DNA from: Betaproteobacteria bacterium
Lineage (GTDB): Bacteria > Pseudomonadota > Gammaproteobacteria > Burkholderiales > WYBJ01
Length of the DNA: 41,714 nt
Assembly: GCA_009377585.1 (NCBI GenBank)
Contig: WHTS01000028.1
Coordinates: 1-41,714, forward strand
Direction of reading: 5' to 3'
This document shows positions 7,394-15,143 of the stretch, one piece after another. The position numbers were made by a program, and so were the translations under genes. The notes under the pieces were generated by a model, which made no database searches, had not been told where the DNA came from, and was given only the letters and a program-made list of their open reading frames with translations. Positions within the stretch are counted from its first letter, which is position 1. Each line of letters begins with the position of its first letter.

Positions 7394-8590
7394 ATGGATT
7401 TTTCGCTGAACGACGAGCAGCGCGCGTGGCAAGCGAAAGCGCGCACGTTCGCCGATGAGGACATCCGGCCGGTCTCGCTCGCACGCGATCGCATCCTGGA
7501 CCCGGCCCAGACCTGGGACTGGGATCTGTTCAAGAAGGGATCGAAGCTCGGCTTTCGCACCCTGGCCGTGCCGAAGGAATACGGCGGCCCGGGCGCCGAT
7601 TTCGTCACCCAGACGCTTGTCATGGCCGAGCTCGCCCGCGGCGACAGCGGGATCGCGAAGGGCTTCAGCCAGAACTGGAAGTGGAGCCACCTGATCGCGA
7701 GCGTCTGTAGCCCCGAGCAGAAGGAACGCTTCCTCACGGCATTCATGGCCGACGACACCTTCGTCATGGGCAAGGGCATCACCGAGCCGAATGCCGGCTC
7801 GGACAATCGCCTGCCGCCCGAAGACGACGTGCGCGCGGGCCTCAAGCTCAAGGCCGAGCGCAAGGGCGACGAGTGGATCCTGAACGGCGAGAAGTGCTTC
7901 ATCGCCAACGGCAACATCGGCAAGCTCTTCTTCGTCGATGCGCGCTCCGACCCGAACAGGAACGTGAAGGACGGCGTCACGATGTTCCTCGTGCCGCGCG
8001 ACACGCCGGGCTTCCGCTCCGGCAAGGTGTTCAACAAGAGCGGCTGGCGTTTCTACCAGAACGCGGAGCTGATCTTCGACAACGCACGCGTGCCGCAGGC
8101 GAACGTGATCGGCCAGTCCGGGGGGCACGGGAATCTGGACAAGGGAGAGCGCACCGGCGGCGACCTGTTCGGCGATCTCGAGCTCGCGGCCAATGCCCTG
8201 GGCGTATGCATGTCGGCATGCGAATCGGCCATGACGCTGGCGAAATCACGCACGCAGGGCGGCAAGCCGCTCATCGAGCAGCAGACGGTGCAACTGAAGA
8301 TCGGCCGCATGAACATGCTGACCGAGGCGCTGCGCTCGTTCGTGCTGCGCGTGGCATGGGAGCACGATCGGAAGCTCGCCTCCACCAACGGCGGGTTCGT
8401 CATGAATTTCTCCACCGACGTGATCCAGGAAGTCACGCAGCTCAACATGGATCTGCACGGCGCAGCCGGCTTCACAATGGACGCGCATGCCAACAAACTC
8501 GTGCGCGACGGCATTATCTGGACCCATCTGGCCGGCGATAACGTACAGCGGATGAAGGTCGTGCGCCGGCTCGCCAAGGCGACGAAGTAG
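7394..8590 (+). CDS. Acyl-CoA dehydrogenase family protein
   Basis: A 398-residue member with the full three-domain layout: N-terminal helices (FSLNDEQRAWQAKARTF), the middle domain with KGITEPNAGSDNR (about 130) and EWILNGEKCFIANG (about 158-171), and a C-terminal helical domain ending WTHLAGDNVQRMKVVRRL. The ATG at 7394 is chosen because GAGGAG lies 6 bases upstream; an earlier in-frame ATG at 7349 falls in the repeat. As in its neighbour, the common catalytic YEGT near the C-terminus is replaced (here THLAGD), so substrate and base are uncertain. It is probably co-expressed with the preceding gene as a pair acting on CoA esters. Confidence 0.93.
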   Translation: MDFSLNDEQRAWQAKARTFADEDIRPVSLARDRILDPAQTWDWDLFKKGSKLGFRTLAVPKEYGGPGADFVTQTLVMAELARGDSGIAKGFSQNWKWSHLIASVCSPEQKERFLTAFMADDTFVMGKGITEPNAGSDNRLPPEDDVRAGLKLKAERKGDEWILNGEKCFIANGNIGKLFFVDARSDPNRNVKDGVTMFLVPRDTPGFRSGKVFNKSGWRFYQNAELIFDNARVPQANVIGQSGGHGNLDKGERTGGDLFGDLELAANALGVCMSACESAMTLAKSRTQGGKPLIEQQTVQLKIGRMNMLTEALRSFVLRVAWEHDRKLASTNGGFVMNFSTDVIQEVTQLNMDLHGAAGFTMDAHANKLVRDGIIWTHLAGDNVQRMKVVRRLAKATK

Positions 8591-8648
8591 AAGCCTGCGT
8601 TCGCGTCCACTTAGGAAGGGGCGTGGCGCGCGGGCGTAGAATGGCCTC

Positions 8649-8873
8649 GCTTCGAGTGCCGGCACCACTCCGCTTCGAGTGCCGGCACCACCCCGTCCGC
8701 GACCCAGTCGCGTCCCGCCCCTCCTTCGCAGGAGGGGAATAGATGGTTTTCCCCTCCTCTCACGAGGAGGGGTGGCGCGAAGCGCCGGGGTGGTGTGGTT
8801 CGCCGGGGTGGTGTGGTTCGCCGGGGTGGTGTGGTTCGCCGGGGTGGTGTGGTTCGCCGGGGTGGTGTGGTTC
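8649..8873. repeat. Composite intergenic repeat block with an 18-bp tandem array
   Basis: The block contains a 20-base direct repeat (8649 and 8672), two CCCCTCCT...AGGAGGGG hairpins (8718-8737 and 8751-8772), and then five perfect copies of an 18-base unit (8784-8873, unit GCCGGGGTGGTGTGGTTC) before a degenerate sixth. No gene is supported here: the open frames are all produced by the repeat being a multiple of three. Confidence 0.85.
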
Positions 8874-8889
8874 GCCAGGAAGGCGATTA

Positions 8890-9867
8890 CTACGAAATCT
8901 CGATCGGCTTGCCCCTGGCCGACGATTTCTCGATCGACTCTAGAACGGCGATGCCGTTCACCATCGCCTCCGGCGGGACGAGGAAGCGACGGCCGGCCGC
9001 GATCGCATCGGCGAAGGCTTCCAGCTCGGCGCGTTCCTTGTCGATGGCCTCGAACGGGCTGCGCTGCGGCGCACCAGTCAATCCGCGGAAAACGAGCTCG
9101 GTGTCGCTGCGACTCTCCAGCCAGCCTTTGGTCCCCATGGCAGCGACCCGCCAGTAGTCCCCGGTGACGAACACGGCCGTAAGACAGCCGCTGGCCCCGC
9201 GCGCAAAGTCGAGCAGCAGCGCCGTGGTGTCGTCCATGTCGACCTCGGGCGCAAGCGCGCGCTTCTGCGAGCGCGCGTACACCCGCGTCACGGGGCCGGC
9301 GATCCGGATCATGCAGTCCAGCGCGTGGATGCCGCGCGCGGTCATGCCACCGCCAGGTGCTTCCTTGCGCGTGGCGCGCCAGTTTCCCGCCTTGAGGCTG
9401 TGACCGGTCGGTCCGGAATTCTGTCCTTCCACGTGCACCACCTCGCCGATCTCGCCGGCCTCGATACGCCGAACCATCTCGACGAATGCGGGCGAGAAGC
9501 GACGATTGAAGCCGAGCGCCAGCGTCACGTTTGCTTGCCGGCAGGCATCGATGGCGCGCTCGGCGGTCTTGCGCGTGAGCGTGAACGGTTTCTCCACGAA
9601 CACGTGCTTGCCGGCCGCAGCCGCCTGCACCACCTGCGCGCAGTGCTGCGAGTGCGGCGTGGTGAGGACCACTGCGTCGATGTCCGGATTCTTCAGCACG
9701 CCGGCATAGGAGTTGACGATACGGATACCCGCGCGCTGCGCCAGCTCGGCATGGCGCGACGGATCGCGCGAGATGCCGGTGGTGATGCGGATCTTGTCGC
9801 TCTCGCGCACCGATTCGAGCAGGCGGTTGCCCCAGCGGCCCAGCCCGTAGATCGCAGCTCGTATCAT
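8890..9867 (-). CDS. Gfo/Idh/MocA-family NAD(P) oxidoreductase
   Basis: A 325-residue protein with an N-terminal Rossmann domain (IRAAIYGLGRWGNRLLES, about 2-19), the family signature GKHVFVEKPFTLT carrying the catalytic EKP lysine (about 85-97), and a C-terminal alpha/beta substrate domain with the GGMTARGIHALDCMI segment. Members oxidise or reduce sugars, inositols and related polyols or amino-sugar derivatives using NAD(P). The ATG at 9867 has AGGGAG 9 bases upstream. It stands alone on this strand between repeat blocks, so context does not give the substrate. Confidence 0.93.
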   Translation of the reverse strand: MIRAAIYGLGRWGNRLLESVRESDKIRITTGISRDPSRHAELAQRAGIRIVNSYAGVLKNPDIDAVVLTTPHSQHCAQVVQAAAAGKHVFVEKPFTLTRKTAERAIDACRQANVTLALGFNRRFSPAFVEMVRRIEAGEIGEVVHVEGQNSGPTGHSLKAGNWRATRKEAPGGGMTARGIHALDCMIRIAGPVTRVYARSQKRALAPEVDMDDTTALLLDFARGASGCLTAVFVTGDYWRVAAMGTKGWLESRSDTELVFRGLTGAPQRSPFEAIDKERAELEAFADAIAAGRRFLVPPEAMVNGIAVLESIEKSSARGKPIEIS

Positions 9868-10007
9868 TGCGTGGCTCCCTGTTGTATGAACTGGCGCAAT
9901 CTACACCGTGACGCCGCTCGCACCAAGCCTGAATTACAGCGCGTGTCGCGCCGCGTGCGCGAACGGTACACTTGGTGCGACGCGCATCGGGTCCATGCGG
10001 ATAAGCA

Positions 10008-10060
10008 ACCACCCCGTCCGCGCATAGCGCGTCCAGCCCCTCCTCGGCGAGGAGGGGAAA
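10008..10060. repeat. Dispersed repeat related to 8686-8740
   Basis: An ACCACCCCGTCCGCG start followed by a CCCCTCCTC...GAGGAGGGG hairpin (10037-10057) repeats the organisation seen at 8686-8740. It lies just upstream of the racemase-family gene. Confidence 0.7.
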
Positions 10061-10099
10061 CTGCTCACGCCTACGATCCGCGGATTTTCCGGAGATGCC

Positions 10100-10963
10100 A
10101 TGGCCGACACCACAAGCCGTTACCGTTTCCTCCTCATCCACGCCTTCAGCCTGCCGCCGACTTCGCCCTACCTGCATCGTCCCATCGAGGGCCCGAAGGA
10201 GCTGCGCCTGCCCAACTACGAGCTGGTGAAACCGGTTCTGGAGGGCATCGAATGGGATCTGCACCCGGGCCCGCAAGCGCCGTACGGCGACTGGGCGGTG
10301 GAGAATCGGGAAGAGTTCGCCCTGGTCGCCGCGGGACGGTTGCCGATCGTGAAGGAGGCCTGCGCGAGCGGCAAATACAACGGTATCGTTCTGCTCGGCG
10401 GCGGCGAGCCCGGGTTCATGGAATCGCGCGAGATCGCGCGCCCGTTCGGAATCCCGGTGACGTCCTGCGCTTTCTCGCAGATGCACATCGCGACCATGCT
10501 CGGCAACAAGTTCAGCGTGATCGACCTGGCCGAGTCGCACAACATGTACTACTACAACCTGGTCATCCAGCATCGCTTCGACCAGCGCTGCGCTTCGATC
10601 CGCAACGTGCACATCCCGTTCATGCGCCCAGGGCACGAGTCGGAGCTCACGCCACAGGGCGAGCGGCAGAAGGCACTGAAGGGCGAGCGCTCGGAGATGG
10701 TCGAGCGCGCGGTGCAGGAAGCGGTGTGCGCGATCGAGGAGGATGGCGCCGAGGTCATCACCTTCGGTTGCTCGGCGACATTCTGGCTCAAGCCGTTCGT
10801 CGCGAAGCGGCTGGCCGAGATCGGCTGGGAGATTCCCGTGCTCGAAGGTTATGCCAGTGCCATCGCGCTGGCGAAGACGATGGTGGATCTGGGCGTGAGC
10901 GCGAGCGGGCTCACCTTCCCGAGCGACCGGCCGAGAAAATGGCGGCGCAAGAAAACGTTCTGA
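10100..10963 (+). CDS. Asp/Glu/hydantoin racemase superfamily protein
   Basis: A 287-residue protein with the two-domain racemase fold. The two expected catalytic cysteines are visible in GIPVTSCAFSQM (about 123) and ITFGCSATFW (about 225). The family racemises amino acids or hydantoins, or isomerises/decarboxylates small acids (maleate isomerase, arylmalonate decarboxylase); the exact reaction cannot be read here. The protein is about 40 residues longer than typical hydantoin racemases, with an extended N-terminus (about 1-90) that includes a proline-rich start. The start has GGAG 7 bases upstream. The last 10 residues are strongly basic. Confidence 0.85.
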   Translation: MADTTSRYRFLLIHAFSLPPTSPYLHRPIEGPKELRLPNYELVKPVLEGIEWDLHPGPQAPYGDWAVENREEFALVAAGRLPIVKEACASGKYNGIVLLGGGEPGFMESREIARPFGIPVTSCAFSQMHIATMLGNKFSVIDLAESHNMYYYNLVIQHRFDQRCASIRNVHIPFMRPGHESELTPQGERQKALKGERSEMVERAVQEAVCAIEEDGAEVITFGCSATFWLKPFVAKRLAEIGWEIPVLEGYASAIALAKTMVDLGVSASGLTFPSDRPRKWRRKKTF

Positions 10964-11010
10964 TAGAGCGAGTCATTCGTCGGGAAAACGCGCGCTGACG
11001 AATCTCGTCG

Positions 11011-11076
11011 CTCCCGCTATGGCGGAAGCGACCTCCCGCTATGGCGGAAGCGACCTCCCGCTATGGCGAAAGCGAC
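11011..11076. repeat. 22-bp tandem repeat, three copies
   Basis: Three adjacent copies of a 22-base unit (CTCCCGCTATGGCGGAAGCG plus AC), the third with one change. The next stretch is a GTCATTCCCG-type element, so the array may have grown from one half of that palindrome. Confidence 0.85.
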
Positions 11077-11173
11077 CTCCCGTGAAAACGGGAGCCCAGG
11101 ATCGGGTTTGTCCTGGATTCCCGCGTGCGCGGGAATGACGGACGTCCCGGGTTCCCGCCTGCGCGGGAATGAC
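11077..11173. repeat. GTCATTCCCG-type palindromic repeat, multi-hairpin copy
   Basis: Three short hairpins in a row (CCCGTGAAAACGGG, TTCCCGCGTGCGCGGGAA and TTCCCGCCTGCGCGGGAA), each linked to the AATGACG flank typical of this family. The element lies between convergent genes. Confidence 0.85.
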
Positions 11174-11238
11174 GCCTTACCTGAGCCCGGTGCACGCGAC
11201 ACCAAGGCGCGGTGAGGCTGCCCTGACCCGCAGAGCAA

Positions 11239-12405
11239 TCAAACCGTGCTCGCGCCCCCGAACACCACCGTGCATTGGCTCGACAACACGCCGCCGTCGC
11301 CGTGCGCAAGCGCAACCTCGCAGTCGGCGATCTGGCGCTGCCCGCATTCGCCGCGCAGCTGGCGCACCGCCTCGATCATCACCAGCAAGCCGTACATGCC
11401 CGGATGACAATACGACAAGCCGCCGCCGCTGGTGTTGACGGCAAGCCGCCCGCCCGGCGCGATGGCGCCGTTGGCGACGAAGCGCCCGCCCTCGCCCTTG
11501 GGGCAGAAGCCGAGATCCTCGAGAAAGAGAATCGGCGTGAGCGTAAACGCGTCGTAGAGCGACAGCATGTCGATATCGGCATGCGTCACCCCCGCCATAC
11601 CAAACGCGGCCGGGCCCGATTCGGTTGCCGCCGTGACGGTGAGATCCGCCATGTTGGCGATCGAGGCATGGCTCAGTGCCTCGCCGATCCCGAGCACGTA
11701 CGCGGCCGGCTTTTTCAGCGCACGGGCCCGCTCGGCGGAAGTGACGATCATTGCACCGCCGCCGTCGGTGACGAGGCAGCAGTCGCGCACGGTGAAGGGA
11801 TAACAGACCATGCGCGCATCCAGCACCTGCTGGCGTGTGAGCGGCTCTTTCTCCCACGCGTTCGGATTGAGTAGGGCCCATTGCCGGGCGGCAACGGCAA
11901 CGTCGGCGAGCTGCTCGCGCGTGGTGCCGTATTGGTGCATGTGGCGCGACGCGGCCAGCGCATAGGCGCCAGGCTGGATGAATTGACGGTACGGCGCCTC
12001 GTACGGGTTGTATTCGCCGGGCGCAGCCGCGGCCCGCGTAACCGAGCGCTGCGTGCTGCCGTAGGCGATGAGCGCCACATCGCAAACACCCAGCTGGATC
12101 GCGGCCATCGCATGCGCGAGATGCGACATGAAGGATGCCCCGCCGATCATGGTGCCGTCGAAGTATCGCGGCTTGATGCGCAGATATTCGGCGAGCTGCA
12201 TCGACGCCACGCGCGACTGGCTGTGCGCGCACAGCACGGCATCGATGTCGGCGAGCTTCAGGCCGCAGTCGTCCAGCGCGCGCACCGTGGCCTGCGCCAT
12301 GAGATCGGTCGGCGTCATGTGTCGGGGCACGAGCCCCAAGTCGGATTCCGCAATGCCGACGACCGCCGCCGCCGCGCGCTTCAGGCCGTGCCGTTCACTC
12401 GTCAT
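11239..12405 (-). CDS. Thiolase-like protein lacking the catalytic cysteines
   Basis: A protein of about 388 residues with the thiolase double fold, closest in layout to the SCP2/lipid-transfer type. The family nucleophile normally sits in a CASG motif; here the matching segment is MIGGASFMSHLAHAM, with no cysteine. The histidine motif is kept (GLSYCHPGMYG), but the C-terminal cysteine region reads LAHGDGGVLSSQ. Such cysteine-less proteins often work with a DUF35 partner rather than as true thiolases, but no DUF35 gene is seen here. The start at 12405 overlaps the end of the flavin-reductase gene by 11 bases, so the two are co-translated. Confidence 0.85.
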   Translation of the reverse strand: MTSERHGLKRAAAAVVGIAESDLGLVPRHMTPTDLMAQATVRALDDCGLKLADIDAVLCAHSQSRVASMQLAEYLRIKPRYFDGTMIGGASFMSHLAHAMAAIQLGVCDVALIAYGSTQRSVTRAAAAPGEYNPYEAPYRQFIQPGAYALAASRHMHQYGTTREQLADVAVAARQWALLNPNAWEKEPLTRQQVLDARMVCYPFTVRDCCLVTDGGGAMIVTSAERARALKKPAAYVLGIGEALSHASIANMADLTVTAATESGPAAFGMAGVTHADIDMLSLYDAFTLTPILFLEDLGFCPKGEGGRFVANGAIAPGGRLAVNTSGGGLSYCHPGMYGLLVMIEAVRQLRGECGQRQIADCEVALAHGDGGVLSSQCTVVFGGASTV

Positions 12406-12880
12406 CGGCAGCGTGCATGCGCCCGCCATGGAACAGCAGCGGCGTGCATTCGCTGTAGCAGTAGCGCTCGATTCGACCGATCAGGATCAGGTGGTCGCCA
12501 CTTTCGTAGCTGTGCTCGCGCCGGCATTCGAAACGCACGGCCGCGCCGTCGAACAGCGGCACGCCGCCCAGCCCTTCGTCGTATTGCAGGCCGGCAAATT
12601 TGTCCGCCGCCGGGCGGCTGAAGCGATCCGAAAGCGCACCTTGATCGGCGGCCAGAACATGAATGGCAAAGTGCGAGGCGGCGGAGAACACCGGCAAGCT
12701 CGGCGCGCGCTTGCCGAGGCACCACAGCACCAGCGGAGGATCGAGCGAGACCGAGCAGAACGAATTGACCGTGACGCCCGCCCTGCGACCGGCAGGCGCG
12801 CACGCGGTGACCACCGTGACGCCGGTGGCGAATCCGCCCATGGCGCGGCGCAGATCGCGTGCGTCGAAATTGCCGTGCAT
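12395..12880 (-). CDS. Flavin reductase-like (HpaC/RutF type) protein
   Basis: A 161-residue protein with the FMN-binding split-barrel of flavin reductases: RRAMGGFATGVTVVTA at the N-terminus, VNSFCSVSLDPPLVLWCL (about 38-56), and FECRREHSYESGDHLILIG toward the end. Family members reduce FMN or FAD with NAD(P)H for a partner monooxygenase, or serve as FMN-binding domains. The ATG at 12880 is preferred over the longer frame to 12982, whose extra residues are arginine- and proline-rich and unlike the family. It forms an operon with the thiolase-like gene and is divergent from a LysR gene that probably controls both. No partner oxygenase is in the window. Confidence 0.9.
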   Translation of the reverse strand: MHGNFDARDLRRAMGGFATGVTVVTACAPAGRRAGVTVNSFCSVSLDPPLVLWCLGKRAPSLPVFSAASHFAIHVLAADQGALSDRFSRPAADKFAGLQYDEGLGGVPLFDGAAVRFECRREHSYESGDHLILIGRIERYCYSECTPLLFHGGRMHAADDE

Positions 12881-13071
12881 CGTGGCCGAGCGGCCGGCTC
12901 CACTCACCCGCAGCCTGGGAGGCCGACTTCCCGCATCGTCGCCGTGCGTGCGCGGCTTGCTGCGTAGCGCTGTGTCACCCATCGATCACCGGCCCCGTTG
13001 CCTCGAAATGCTGCGGCACGACTCGTCCGTTACGGAGCAGCGGGCCACTTGGCGAGTGTACTCAGCGCCCA

Positions 13072-13101
13072 TTGGCGAGAAAACAGGCTGCTCAGTACAA
13101 T
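13072..13101 (+). promoter_or_regulatory. Candidate promoter for the LysR gene
   Basis: TTGGCG and TACAAT are separated by 18 bases, about 30 bases before the LysR start. TTGGCGAG also occurs 23 bases upstream (13049), giving a direct repeat that could be part of a regulator site in this divergent region. Confidence 0.4.
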
Positions 13102-13131
13102 CAGTTTTTACTTTTGGTTCAAGACATCCGG

Positions 13132-14061
13132 ATGAACAAGCTGATGGCGATGCAGACTTTCGTCCGAGTGGCCGAGAGCGGCAGCTTCTCGTCGGCGGCA
13201 GCGCAGCTCGGCATCTCGGTTTCGGCCGTCGCCAAGATGATCGCCCGCCTGGAAGACGAGCTCGGAACCCGGCTGCTGGAGCGCTCGACCCGGCGGCTGG
13301 CGATGAACGACGATGGGCGCGAGTTTTATGCCCGCGCAGTCCAGATTCTGAACGATGTGGAAGACGCGGAGGCATCGTTGCGCCGCGGCGCGCGAATGCC
13401 GAAAGGCCGCATTCGTATCGCCTTGCCGGTCCTGTTCGCGCGCCTGACCTTCCTGCCTCGCCTGGCGGAGTTCGCAGCCCGCTACCCCGAGATCGTGCTG
13501 GAGCTGCGCTTCGACGACCGTCCCGGCGATCTGATCGAGCAGGGGTTGGACGTGGCCGTGGTGGTCGGCGATTTGAGCGATTCGCGCCATGTCGCGCGGG
13601 TGCTCAATCGCGGTCCGCGCATCACCGCCGCGTCGGCACGCTACCTCGATCGGCACGGCACGCCGCAAGCGCCGCTCGATCTGTTGCAGCACAATTGCAT
13701 CACCAGCCTCACCAGCCCCGTATGGACCTTCAACGATGCCGGCCGGATCGTGGACGTAAGCGTAAGCGGCAACCTGGTGGTCACCGGTGGCGATGCCATG
13801 CGCGAATGCGCACTGCTGGGCCTCGGCGTCGTTCAATCCAACTGGTGGACGACGCACCACGATCTCGATTCCGGCGTGCTCGTGCCGCTGCTCGAATCCT
13901 ACGCGGTCGAAGGCCGGCCGATCAGCGTCGTCTATCCGTCGGCGCGCCACGTCGCGAACAAGGTCCGCGTGCTGATCGACTTCCTGGTCGAGATCACGCG
14001 CTTGCCGGCTGAGTTGGAAGAGAGGCTGCATCGATCTGCGCAGCCCGCTCGTACGCTCTGA
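13132..14061 (+). CDS. LysR-family transcriptional regulator
   Basis: A 309-residue regulator with an N-terminal winged HTH (about 1-60; FVRVAESGSFSSAAAQLGIS then AVAKMIARLEDELG) and a periplasmic-binding-protein-like effector domain (about 90-300). The ATG at 13132 is preferred because the HTH begins immediately after it; a longer frame to 12859 adds residues unlike any LysR. It is divergent from the flavin reductase/thiolase-like operon across 250 bases, the usual place for LysR control, with the effector unknown. Confidence 0.95.
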   Translation: MNKLMAMQTFVRVAESGSFSSAAAQLGISVSAVAKMIARLEDELGTRLLERSTRRLAMNDDGREFYARAVQILNDVEDAEASLRRGARMPKGRIRIALPVLFARLTFLPRLAEFAARYPEIVLELRFDDRPGDLIEQGLDVAVVVGDLSDSRHVARVLNRGPRITAASARYLDRHGTPQAPLDLLQHNCITSLTSPVWTFNDAGRIVDVSVSGNLVVTGGDAMRECALLGLGVVQSNWWTTHHDLDSGVLVPLLESYAVEGRPISVVYPSARHVANKVRVLIDFLVEITRLPAELEERLHRSAQPARTL

Positions 14062-14129
14062 AGCGAGCGTGGCTGCGCGGATAAGATGGTGCGCGCAGCC
14101 GAACATCCGGCCACCGCGGTAACTCTTCC

Positions 14130-14214
14130 CGTCGTTCCCGTGCACACGGGAATCCAGAGAAGACCCGATCCTGGATCACCGCATCCTGGATTCCCGTTTT
14201 CACGGGAATGACGG
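14130..14214. repeat. GTCATTCCCG-type palindromic repeat
   Basis: Two hairpins (TTCCCGTGCACACGGGAA and TTCCCGTTTTCACGGGAA) flank two copies of ATCCTGGAT. The element lies between the convergent LysR and selenoprotein genes, where it may also limit read-through. Confidence 0.85.
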
Positions 14215-14259
14215 TGTCGTTGCGGCTCACCCGGCAGGCGGTGCTCCACTGCCAAGCGT

Positions 14260-15018
14260 CTAGCCCCAGATCGCCTCCGGAATCGGCAGCCCGCCAAGCT
14301 CGGCAGCAGTCAGCGGCTTGTCCGGCTCGATCCCCAGTTGCTCCAGGCGCCAGGTCAACTGCCGGATGTGCTGCGCGCTATGCCATGTCTGGCGCTCGAG
14401 GAATTCGCGCAGGCTCTGCACGCCGCTATAAGTGCGCACCTCGCGCGCGCAGCTCCGATCGGTCTGCGCCTCCCACCACGCCTGCAGGCGCTCGATCACA
14501 CCCTCGCCGTATGCCGCCACGTCGGCCCCGCTGGCAGCGGCGGGCGGCTTCTCCATGGAGATCGTGAGCCAGTCCTCCACCCCGTCTACCGCGGTGGCAA
14601 GGTAGGCATCGCCCAGCCGCAGGGCGTGATAGCCCATGTGCCGGATCGACTGATCGCGCGCCTCGTGCACGCGCTCGTCCAGGACGGCCTGCGGGAACTG
14701 GCGCATGATGCCCTGGCCGGTACGCAGGATAGAAACCCACTTGCGCACCAGCGTTTCGGGCGGAAGCGATTCGGCCCGGTAGTCGATGCCGACGAAGCGG
14801 GCGATGTCCTCGATGCGCTGGCCGAACGTATAGTCCTTGCCGCGGGCAAGAACCGGCAGCCCGCGCACGCCGAGCGCCCGCAGGCGCTCGCGCCCGGCCG
14901 GATCGTTCATGACGTCGACCACCTCGAACTGCACGTTCTGGCGCGAAAGAAACTCTTTCGCCCTGAGGCAACTCGTTCACCCCGGCTGGGTGAAGAGCAC
15001 GTAGCCCAAGTCGGACAT
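14260..15018 (-). CDS. Glutaredoxin-DinB fusion, probable selenoprotein (in-frame TGA read as selenocysteine)
   Basis: Reading from the ATG at 15018 (GGAGG 8 bases upstream) gives 252 residues if the TGA at 14977-14979 is decoded. The first 80 residues form a glutaredoxin-like thioredoxin fold: VLFTQPG, then the TGA at position 14, then TSC with Cys17, followed by LRAKEFLSRQ and a conserved GLPVLARG. The TGA therefore falls exactly on the first residue of the CxxC redox motif, giving UxxC. Residues about 85-250 resemble the DinB/YfiT four-helix fold, with His in RHMGYHALRL and HxxxH in TWHSAQHIRQL as a likely metal triad. That superfamily includes thiol S-transferases. A hairpin with bacterial SECIS geometry follows the TGA. 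Without recoding, only an N-terminally truncated protein from GTG at 14934 would be called. A point mutation or sequencing error is the alternative. Confidence 0.82.
14940..14963 (-). promoter_or_regulatory. SECIS-like hairpin downstream of the in-frame TGA
   Basis: On the coding strand, a perfect 7-base-pair stem GCGAAAG/CTTTCGC closes a five-base loop AGTTT. It can be extended by two G-C pairs past one bulged G. The loop begins 22 bases after the TGA and has G at its second position. Known bacterial SECIS elements have their apical loop about 16-37 bases after the UGA, with a G among the first loop bases. Confidence 0.7.
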
Positions 15019-15070
15019 GGCGATCCTCCATGTGGTGGCGCCGGTGTTTCGGAACCGGACGCCTGCGGGC

Positions 15071-15076
15071 ATTATA
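15071..15076 (-). promoter_or_regulatory. Candidate -10 box for the selenoprotein gene
   Basis: A perfect TATAAT on the minus strand lies 53 bases before the start codon; no convincing -35 box is visible. A GCTGCC-CGCAC-GGCAGC inverted repeat (15086-15102) just upstream sits in the divergent region shared with leuC and could be an operator. A TATAGT at 15110 faces leuC. Confidence 0.4.
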
Positions 15077-15143
15077 GGCGTCACGGCTGCCCGCACGGCA
15101 GCGCGATGCTATAGTCGTCGGCCTTACTTTCTCGGGCGGCGCG

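Noticed and set aside
8649-8873. CRISPR-like array
   Set aside because: The copies are directly adjacent with no unique spacers, and no cas gene is present.
8751-9167. Several open frames rich in SPGWCG, RGGVV or NHTTPA repeats around the 18-bp array
   Set aside because: They arise because an 18-base tandem repeat has no stop codon in any frame; there is no start signal or family match.
12859-13131. N-terminal extension of the LysR regulator
   Set aside because: The added 91 residues are Cys/Arg-rich and unlike LysR proteins, and a plausible promoter lies in this stretch.
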